Source: Bacteroidia bacterium (lineage in GTDB: Bacteria; Bacteroidota; Bacteroidia; Bacteroidales; VadinHA17). From it: DNA of 5,376 nt. Below are positions 1 to 5,376 of this stretch, piece after piece. Position numbers and translations under genes: made by a program. How positions within the stretch are numbered: position 1 is the stretch's first letter; each line of letters starts with the position of its first letter. The notes under the pieces are model-generated. The model saw nothing but the letters and a program-made list of their open reading frames with translations. It was not told the DNA's origin and made no database searches. The stretch is taken from contig JAPLEC010000298.1 of assembly GCA_026391515.1 (NCBI GenBank), positions 1 through 5,376 of the forward strand. The letters run 5' to 3'.

Positions 1-3000
1 GATATTGAACTCAATAAATCTCTTGTAAATCTCTCCGATCTCAAATATTTTGTACCGTTTGTTAAAGACATGAATGAATCGGTATGGCTTTCAGGAAAAG
101 TTTCCGGCACAGTTTCGGAACTCAGAGGCCGGAATATTAACCTGTCGTTCAGCGATTATACCCTGCTTGACTGTGATTTTGATTTTTCAGGTTTGCCGGA
201 TATAGAGAACTCATTTATTTATATTGGCATTAATAATCTGGTAACCAATGCAAAAGATATTGAAAAAATCAAAATCCCGGGGAAAAATGCCATCAGGATT
301 CCTGAACTTTTATATAAACTGGGAACAGTAACTTTTAATGGAACCTTTACCGGATTTACCACCGATTTTGTGACATATGGAAAGTTAATTACCAGTGAAG
401 GAACAATCAGTACGGATATTTCATTCAGGCCGCAGGGAAAAAATAAATTTCAAATTAAAGGATTGGTCAAGGGAAGCAACATTGCCCTTGGACAGTTAAC
501 AGGCAAACCCCAGTTATTTGGCAATCTGAGCATGAAAGCAGATGTCGACGGATATGCGTACTCGCTGAAGAAATTCAATGGTAATCTGACAGGTTTGATA
601 GATAGTATAGAAATAAATAATTATAAATATCGCAATATTTCCCTGAATGGAATTTTCAGCGAAAATACATGGGATGGCAATATTAAAATCTCAGAGGATA
701 ATATAAAAATGGATCTTCTGGGGATGTTTAATTTCAGCAGTGAACTGCCTGAGTTTGATTTCACCCTGAATCTGGCACATGCCGATCTTCACAGGCTCAA
801 TTTCAACAAATCTGACACATCGTCGTCGCTTTCAATGTTACTTACAGCTAATTTCACAGGCAATAACATTGATAATCTTGATGGTGAAATCAAGATTTTA
901 AATTCAAACATGAAGAAATACGACAATATACTTGATATCTATGATTTCTCGATAAAAACGTTCACGGAGAATAATAAACCAGCAATAAGTTTGCGTACCG
1001 ATTATATGGATGCAGACCTGCGTGGTCACTACAATTTTGCAGGATTAGGAACTCTTTTTAAGACAGCACTGTCATCAATGATGCCTTCACGTTTTTCAAC
1101 ACCAGTAATCCCAGAGGAACTCAACCGGAATAATTTTACTTTTAATATCAATTTTAAGAATACAGATAAAATCAATAATTTCTTTCGCACCGGGCTTTTG
1201 CTTGCTGATAAAAGTTCAATCAGTGGAGAAATTCTGGTTGACAGTATAATAAGTGTCAGAGGAGAATCTAAAAATCTGAGTTTCAAAGGAATTAATTTTA
1301 AAGACTTATCGGTTGATGCAAGTTTTTTATCTCCGGACCTCCTTGTAAAGGTGAAAAGTTCTTCGCTTAATCTGCTGGGACAATCTGAACTTATGGGATT
1401 TACGGTTGACCTTTATACTCATCCCGACAACTTTATTTTGACTACTGACTGGGATAACAAGGGGACCGACCTGAACCGGGGAAGTTTCATTGTAACCGGA
1501 ACATTTATTAAAAGCGAAAATGAAAAAGCGAATCCTTTCCTCAAAATTACTATTGATTCAACCCGCATTTACAGCCGGAATAATTTATGGCAAATAAGCC
1601 GCTCAGGCATTGTTCTGGATTCCAACTCTGTAAGTATTAATAAGCTGTATATCAGCAATAAAGAACGATATTATCTTGTCGATGGCACTCTGTCAGACGA
1701 CCCCGGCGATACACTTCATCTTGAATTTAAAGGGATAGATATTTCTCCGCTTAATTATCTTATTAATAAGAATAAAAAGCCAGATAAAATCGCGCTTTCA
1801 TTAAAAGGATTATTAAATGGACAAGTCTTGCTGACAAATCTTTACAAGAACCCGCTAATTGAAAGTAATCTAAAAATCAATAACTTATCCCTGCTTCAAA
1901 GTGATTACGGTGATCTCTCAATCGTCTCAGAATGGAACAAGGAGAAAAAAATTGCTGATATCCATGCTGAAAATAATCTTGATAATAAAAAGCTGCTTGA
2001 GATCAGCGGGAATTATGATCCTGCAATGAAGAAGATAGATCTGACTGCAAAAGCCGACAAGCTGCCAATCGATGCTCTGAATCCGCTCCTTAAAATATTT
2101 GCTTCAGGTATAAGCGGTACTGCAACAGGGAAAGTCAATCTTTCAGGAGAAATGAAAAAGTTAGTACTCAAAGGAGCGCTGATGGCCGAAAACGCTTCCA
2201 TGAAAATAGATTACCTGCAGACAAAATATAAGATAAACGATTCTATAAGATTCGATAAGAATGACATTATTTTTAAAAATATAAAGGTCACCGATGAAAA
2301 AGGCAATACTGCAACTCTCAATGGTTCAGTTTATCATAAGTATTTTAAAGGATACAGCGCAGATATTATAATCAATGCCAATGATTGTATGGTGCTGAAC
2401 ACAAGACCCAAGGATAATAATCTGTTTTATGGTACTGCGTATGCAACCGGAGTTACGACAATTAAAAGTATCCCGGGATCCCTTTCGTTTGATATTTCTG
2501 CAAAAACAGGCAAGAACACAAAATTCTATATACCTCTGAATTCATCAGAAACAATCTCTGAATATTCCTTTATAACTTTTATCAACACTGATAGCACCAA
2601 TCATCAATCAAGGCCGGTTGAAGCCAGTATTCCTTTAAATACTGCAAAAACAGGAATTGATCTGAACTTCGACCTGGAAGTGGCGCCTGATGCAGAAGTA
2701 CAGCTTATCTTCGACTTAAAAGGTGGTGATGTGATGAAAGGACACGGATCAGGTGATCTGAACATAAATCTTAATAAGAAAGGTGAATTCAAGATTTCAG
2801 GAGATTATGTAATTGAAGATGGTGATTATCTTTTTACTCTTGGAAATATGCTGAATAAATCATTCAGTGTTGAAAATGGAGGTAAGATCTCTTTCAACGG
2901 AGATATCAAAAATGCAGAGATTGACATGAAAGCCATTTACAAGCTTAAAGCTTCACTTTATGAAATACTTCAGGATGAAAGATTTAATGAAAGAATTCCT

Positions 3001-3687
3001 GTGGAGTGCCAGATAAATCTTTCAGGGAAACTGTTTAATCCGGTAGTAAATCTCGACATTTATCTGCCCCTGGCAGACGAAGCTACCCGGACCTATCTGA
3101 AAAATGTGATTACAACTGAAGAAGAACTCAGTCGTCAGTTCCTGTACCTCCTGGTAATGAACAGCTTTTATGCTGATCCATCCTACGGAACATCGCGTAC
3201 AAACACTACATCCACAGGGACATCTGCAATGGCAGTTACGACGACTGAAATGGTTTCAAATCAACTTAGTAACTGGTTATCACAGATCAGCAATGATTTT
3301 GAAATTGGATTTACTTATCGTCCGGGTTATAAAGATATTAACTCCGACGAGGTGCAGCTTGCATTATCGACTCAGCTCCTCAACGACAAGGTGGTGATAA
3401 ATGGGAATTTTGATGTGAGAGGAACAACGAGCGGAACAACAAGCGGAACAACAAATAATACTGATCAGCTGACCGGCGATTTTGATATTGAGTATAAGAT
3501 AACTGAGAAAATAAGATTTAAGGTATTTAACAGGTTTAACAATCCCTACACTGGTAAACAAGCTCCGTACACCCAGGGATTCGGATTATTTTTCAGGCAG
3601 GATTTTGACAATTTTTCTGACCTCTTCAGAAAAAAAACAAAATCTGACATGAAAAAAGAAGAAGAGCCTGTCGTGCCTGAAAATTAG
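1..3687 (+). CDS. tamB: TamB-family translocation/assembly module protein, 5'-truncated by the window edge
   Basis: The frame is open from base 1, giving 1228 visible codons and a TAG stop. The ATG at 70 is internal: the 23 codons before it are in frame and read like the same protein (...SDLKYFVPFVKD). The N-terminal anchor and first part are therefore missing; Bacteroidota TamB proteins are usually longer than this. Most of the visible part is repetitive beta-strand sequence of the AsmA/TamB kind (short alternating hydrophobic strands, many Asn/Asp/Gly turns). The conserved C-terminal TamB domain (DUF490) runs from about codon 811 (GTAYATG) to about 1208, with GDYVIEDGDYLFTL near 934, TEEELSRQFLYLL at 1039, SNQLSNWLSQISNDFEIGF at 1086, STQLLND at 1123 and YTQGFGLFFRQDF at 1190. 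A charged tail (KKTKSDMKKEEE) ends it. Known family role: inner-membrane-anchored periplasm-spanning protein with a hydrophobic groove, implicated in lipid transport and, with an Omp85 partner, in outer-membrane protein assembly. No TamA-like partner is visible. Family assignment is firm; the specific function in this phylum is less certain. Confidence 0.93.
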   Translation, partial: DIELNKSLVNLSDLKYFVPFVKDMNESVWLSGKVSGTVSELRGRNINLSFSDYTLLDCDFDFSGLPDIENSFIYIGINNLVTNAKDIEKIKIPGKNAIRIPELLYKLGTVTFNGTFTGFTTDFVTYGKLITSEGTISTDISFRPQGKNKFQIKGLVKGSNIALGQLTGKPQLFGNLSMKADVDGYAYSLKKFNGNLTGLIDSIEINNYKYRNISLNGIFSENTWDGNIKISEDNIKMDLLGMFNFSSELPEFDFTLNLAHADLHRLNFNKSDTSSSLSMLLTANFTGNNIDNLDGEIKILNSNMKKYDNILDIYDFSIKTFTENNKPAISLRTDYMDADLRGHYNFAGLGTLFKTALSSMMPSRFSTPVIPEELNRNNFTFNINFKNTDKINNFFRTGLLLADKSSISGEILVDSIISVRGESKNLSFKGINFKDLSVDASFLSPDLLVKVKSSSLNLLGQSELMGFTVDLYTHPDNFILTTDWDNKGTDLNRGSFIVTGTFIKSENEKANPFLKITIDSTRIYSRNNLWQISRSGIVLDSNSVSINKLYISNKERYYLVDGTLSDDPGDTLHLEFKGIDISPLNYLINKNKKPDKIALSLKGLLNGQVLLTNLYKNPLIESNLKINNLSLLQSDYGDLSIVSEWNKEKKIADIHAENNLDNKKLLEISGNYDPAMKKIDLTAKADKLPIDALNPLLKIFASGISGTATGKVNLSGEMKKLVLKGALMAENASMKIDYLQTKYKINDSIRFDKNDIIFKNIKVTDEKGNTATLNGSVYHKYFKGYSADIIINANDCMVLNTRPKDNNLFYGTAYATGVTTIKSIPGSLSFDISAKTGKNTKFYIPLNSSETISEYSFITFINTDSTNHQSRPVEASIPLNTAKTGIDLNFDLEVAPDAEVQLIFDLKGGDVMKGHGSGDLNINLNKKGEFKISGDYVIEDGDYLFTLGNMLNKSFSVENGGKISFNGDIKNAEIDMKAIYKLKASLYEILQDERFNERIPVECQINLSGKLFNPVVNLDIYLPLADEATRTYLKNVITTEEELSRQFLYLLVMNSFYADPSYGTSRTNTTSTGTSAMAVTTTEMVSNQLSNWLSQISNDFEIGFTYRPGYKDINSDEVQLALSTQLLNDKVVINGNFDVRGTTSGTTSGTTNNTDQLTGDFDIEYKITEKIRFKVFNRFNNPYTGKQAPYTQGFGLFFRQDFDNFSDLFRKKTKSDMKKEEEPVVPEN
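3421..3456 (+). repeat. Three tandem 12-bp units inside tamB, encoding GTTS-GTTS-GTTN
   Basis: Three consecutive units begin with GGAACAAC: ggaacaacgagc, ggaacaacaagc and ggaacaacaaat. They differ only in the last four bases. The unit length is a multiple of three, so loss or gain of a unit keeps the reading frame. The encoded Gly-Thr-Thr-Ser stretch (visible codons 1141-1152) sits between the conserved strand INGNFDV and the strand GDFDIEYKI, so it is probably an exposed turn of the C-terminal beta structure where length variation would be tolerated. Confidence 0.85.
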
Positions 3688-3724
3688 CTTTTCCTCTGCT
3701 ATAAACTGAATCTTAATTACTTTG

Positions 3725-3754
3725 GTTAATAAATAATTTAGCATTGTTATTAAC
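3725..3754. repeat. Perfect 8-bp inverted repeat in the tamB-exbB gap
   Basis: GTTAATAA at 3725-3732 is the exact reverse complement of TTATTAAC at 3747-3754, separated by a 14-base spacer. Each arm holds only one G:C pair, and no T-run follows (the next bases are AGGGTATAAT), so as an RNA hairpin it would be weak and it does not look like an intrinsic terminator. It could be a protein-binding site upstream of exbB, or simply chance in AT-rich DNA; only its presence is certain. Confidence 0.4.
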
Positions 3755-3791
3755 AGGGTATAATAGAATACTATACAAGTACGTTTTTAAA

Positions 3792-3799
3792 TAACTTCG
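3792..3799 (+). promoter_or_regulatory. Candidate Bacteroidota -7 promoter element upstream of exbB
   Basis: TAACTTCG, followed by C, matches the Bacteroidota -7 consensus TAnnTTTG at all but one position and lies about 40 bases before the exbB ATG, leaving room for a short leader. No TTG-type -33 element is present at the expected distance upstream, where the sequence is AATACTATACAAG. This is a weak prediction. If real, it would let the exbB-exbD-transducer cluster be transcribed independently of tamB. Confidence 0.25.
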
Positions 3800-3840
3800 C
3801 ACGAAAAAATATTAATTGAGTAAGTAATAAATACGAAGAC

Positions 3841-4533
3841 ATGGGATTTTTACAGTTCATTTTGCAAACCAGCTCTGTTCCTGTTGAAAAAGCAGGTGAG
3901 ATGAAATTAACTTTGCTTGACCTGGCAATTAAAGGAGGGTGGGTAATGATACCCATCATACTTTTGTCTTTTGTTGCAGCTTATATCTTTATTGAAAGAT
4001 ATTATGTTATCAGAAAAGCAACAAAGGAAGATCAGAACTTTATGAACAGGATTAAGGACTATATTCATGATGGCAAGATTGAAGCTGCACTTGGGTTATG
4101 CAGATCGACAAACAGCCCATCGGCACGGATGATAGAAAAAGGTATCACCAGGCTGGGCAGACCCTTGCAGGATATTAGCACTGCTATTGAAAATGTCGGA
4201 AAACTTGAAATATCAAAGCTTGAAAAAGGATTCCCTACTCTGGCAACAATAACAGGTGCCGAACCAATGCTTGGATTCCTTGGAACAGTTATCGGGATGG
4301 TTCAGTCATTTTATAATATGGAACAGGCTGGAAATAATATTAATGTTTCACTTATGTCGGGCGGAATATACACAGCCCTGATAACTACGGTAGCAGGACT
4401 TATTGTTGGTATCCTGGGATATTTTGCTTACAATACACTCGTAGTCCGTGTCGAGAGAGTGGTCTTTAATCTTGAAGCCACCCTTACTGAATTTATGGAT
4501 ATTTTAAATGAACCAGTAAAAACAGACCGATAA
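3841..4533 (+). CDS. exbB: ExbB/TolQ/MotA-family proton channel subunit
   Basis: This 230-residue inner-membrane protein should form the multimeric proton-channel part of an ExbB-ExbD motor that uses proton-motive force to drive a TonB/TolA-like partner. A first membrane helix lies at about residues 34-51 (GGWVMIPIILLSFVAAYIF), followed by the conserved IER (51-53). A cytoplasmic helical region spans about 58-130. Two further helices are at about 133-156 and 174-198. The family motifs GTVIGM (148-153) and ALITTVAGLIVG (179-190) are present, so Thr149 and Thr183 appear to match the channel-lining threonines of ExbB/TolQ. By my alignment the third-helix glutamate of E. coli ExbB is Thr178 here. 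The ATG at 3841 is preferred over Met21 (3901) because Bacteroidota members carry a similar short Gln-ending N-terminal segment before MKLTLLDLAIKGGW. No Shine-Dalgarno sequence precedes it, only A-rich sequence, as is usual in this phylum. The exbD gene follows after one base. The choice between ExbB and TolQ cannot be made from sequence alone. Confidence 0.95.
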   Translation: MGFLQFILQTSSVPVEKAGEMKLTLLDLAIKGGWVMIPIILLSFVAAYIFIERYYVIRKATKEDQNFMNRIKDYIHDGKIEAALGLCRSTNSPSARMIEKGITRLGRPLQDISTAIENVGKLEISKLEKGFPTLATITGAEPMLGFLGTVIGMVQSFYNMEQAGNNINVSLMSGGIYTALITTVAGLIVGILGYFAYNTLVVRVERVVFNLEATLTEFMDILNEPVKTDR

Positions 4534-4534
4534 A

Positions 4535-4930
4535 ATGGCAATCACGCAACGAAATAAGATTAGTGTAAATTTTAGTTCAGTGGGTATGACTGATGTTGTA
4601 TTTAATCTGCTTATTTTCTTCATGTTAACATCAACGCTGGTTCATCCGACTGCTTTGAAGCTGCTTCTTCCGAGAGGTGATACACAGACTTCTGCAAAAC
4701 CACAGACAACTGTATCAATAACCAGCGACCAGAAGCTGTACGTTGAACAGCAGCCTGTTGCAACCATTGATGAAATGGAGCAAATTCTGAAACAGAAGCT
4801 TGGAAGCGCTCCTGAAACCTATATTGCTCTTCACGCCGATAGAACTGTCCCGTTTGAGAGAGTTGTTGAAGTACTGAATATTGCACAGAAAAATAATTAT
4901 AAGCTGATAATTGCAACCTCGCCCAATTAA
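4535..4930 (+). CDS. exbD: ExbD/TolR-family biopolymer transport protein
   Basis: A 131-residue single-pass inner-membrane protein, close to the usual 130-145 residues of ExbD/TolR. It has a short cytoplasmic N-terminus (MAITQRNKISVNFSSVG) and a membrane helix at about 18-37 starting MTDVVFNLLIFFML. Asp20 is the conserved acidic residue that in ExbD/TolR takes part in proton translocation through the ExbB pentamer. A periplasmic domain of about 40-131 follows, with the expected VSITSDQKLYV and ALHADRTVPFERVVEVLNIAQ segments. The ATG lies one base after the exbB stop with no Shine-Dalgarno sequence, which implies translational coupling. The reading frame of the next gene overlaps its 3' end. 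A T-to-G difference at 4928 would remove this stop and lengthen the protein by nine residues, to a TGA at 4952-4954, which bears on the start of the next gene. TolR is the alternative name; the family itself is clear. Confidence 0.95.
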   Translation: MAITQRNKISVNFSSVGMTDVVFNLLIFFMLTSTLVHPTALKLLLPRGDTQTSAKPQTTVSITSDQKLYVEQQPVATIDEMEQILKQKLGSAPETYIALHADRTVPFERVVEVLNIAQKNNYKLIIATSPN

Positions 4931-5376
4931 CGAAATCCGCAGGTTTCCTTCTGAACGCAGGAAAGGAATAGTTGGAACATTATCAATCCACCTGGTTGTC
5001 CTTGCTTTGTTGCTGGTTCTTGGATTCTCAGCTACTCCACCTCCAGAAGCTGAAGAGGGTATCCTTGTTAATTTCGGTACCGACGAAACTGGTATGGGGC
5101 TGATTGAACCATCTCCTCCGGCAATTCAGGAAGAGACTTCTCCTCCCCTTCCTTCAGATGCATCAAAAAATACAAATGAAGATGCCTTACTCACACAAAA
5201 TACTGAAGAAGCTCCGACAGTTAAAAAAGTTGACCCTGAAGCTGAAAAGAAGCGTTTAGAAAAGATTGAAACTGATAAAAAACACAGGGAAGAGCTTGAA
5301 GCAGAAAAGATCAGGAAGGAACAGGAAGAGCTTGAGAGAAAGAGAATTGAAGCTGAACAAAAACGCCAGGCCGATA
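4926..5376 (+). CDS. TonB/TolA-like energy transducer, N-terminal part, cut by the window end
   Basis: An open frame continues to the last base with 150 complete codons visible. Numbering from ATT at 4926, a short basic N-terminus (NEIRRFPSERRKGIVG) leads into one membrane helix at about 18-35. It contains T18-x3-H22 (TLSIH), the counterpart of the Ser-x3-His motif through which TonB and TolA contact ExbB/TolQ, with Thr for Ser. Then come PPPEAEEGILVNFGTDETGMGLIEP, typical of Bacteroidota TonB-like partners, a Pro/Ser/Glu-rich stretch (about 62-80), and from about residue 106 a Lys/Glu/Arg-rich heptad-like region (EAEKKRLEK..., EELEAEKIRKEQEELERKR) predicted to be a long coiled coil, as in TolA. 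The C-terminal receptor-binding domain lies beyond the window, so TonB versus TolA type cannot be settled. The start is uncertain: an in-frame TAA at 4908 limits the gene, and the only options before the helix are TTG at 4911 or ATT at 4926. It is the third gene of a tight cluster with exbB and exbD. Confidence 0.85.
   Translation, partial: MNEIRRFPSERRKGIVGTLSIHLVVLALLLVLGFSATPPPEAEEGILVNFGTDETGMGLIEPSPPAIQEETSPPLPSDASKNTNEDALLTQNTEEAPTVKKVDPEAEKKRLEKIETDKKHREELEAEKIRKEQEELERKRIEAEQKRQAD

Noticed and set aside
70..72. ATG at 70 as the start of the tamB gene
   Set aside because: The same frame is open back to base 1 and its 23 extra codons read as family sequence, so this methionine is internal and the gene begins upstream of the window.
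1029..1286. 85-codon minus-strand open frame inside tamB
   Set aside because: Shadow of a well-supported coding region; its Leu/Ile-rich translation is what antisense reading of beta-strand codons gives.
3170..3397. 75-codon plus-strand open frame inside tamB
   Set aside because: It is out of frame with the conserved C-terminal TamB domain, and its translation resembles no known protein.
3717..3724. TTACTTTG as a second -7 promoter element
   Set aside because: The second base of the TA is wrong, no -33 TTG is present upstream, and it would give a leader of over 100 bases; TAACTTCG at 3792 is the better candidate.
3688..3760. Intrinsic terminator after tamB
   Set aside because: The only stem is the AT-rich 8-bp inverted repeat, with a 14-base loop and no following T-run, so termination here is not supported.
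3759..3764. TATAAT as a sigma-70 type -10 box
   Set aside because: No -35-like TTGACA lies at 16-18 bases upstream (the nearest, TTGTTA, is only 9 bases away), and Bacteroidota primary promoters do not use this consensus.
4620..4916. 98-codon open frame on the minus strand opposite exbD
   Set aside because: It lies wholly within the clearly coding exbD gene, has Gln/Ser-rich sequence without recognisable family features, and would be an antisense gene with no supporting start signal.

Overview
The window looks like ordinary chromosomal, cell-envelope DNA from a member of the Bacteroidota (Bacteroidales-like, AT-rich). The evidence is the protein families: a Bacteroidota-style TamB with a Thr/Ser-rich C-terminal domain, and an ExbB with the N-terminal layout typical of that phylum. 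Translation starts lack Shine-Dalgarno sequences, and one weak match to the phylum's TAnnTTTG-type -7 promoter element is present. Nothing suggests a mobile element, phage, CRISPR array or RNA gene.

Layout, all on the + strand. Positions 1-3687 hold the 3' part of a tamB-like gene. The reading frame is open from base 1, so its start lies upstream. Positions 3688-3840 are a 153-bp AT-rich intergenic gap with an 8-bp inverted repeat and a weak promoter candidate, but no convincing terminator. Then comes a tight three-gene cluster: an ExbB/TolQ/MotA-family proton channel gene (3841-4533), an ExbD/TolR-family gene (4535-4930, one base after the previous stop), and the 5' part of a TonB/TolA-like energy transducer (from about 4926, running off the window at 5376).

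The last three genes form a proton-motive-force transducing complex of the inner membrane. ExbB and ExbD make the proton-driven motor. The third protein, anchored by one N-terminal helix, would carry the energy across the periplasm through a Pro-rich and then a Lys/Glu-rich coiled-coil stalk. TamB-family proteins are inner-membrane-anchored periplasmic bridges with a beta-rich groove, linked to lipid transport and outer-membrane protein assembly. The juxtaposition raises the possibility, by inference only, that the motor supports an envelope-bridging process, much as Tol-Pal does in Proteobacteria.

The oddest point is the start of the third gene of the motor cluster. The frame is clear and conserved-looking from about 4926, but it has no ATG or GTG before the membrane helix. 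The options are ATT at 4926, TTG at 4911, or a base error at the exbD stop. I do not see a clearly undescribed system here.
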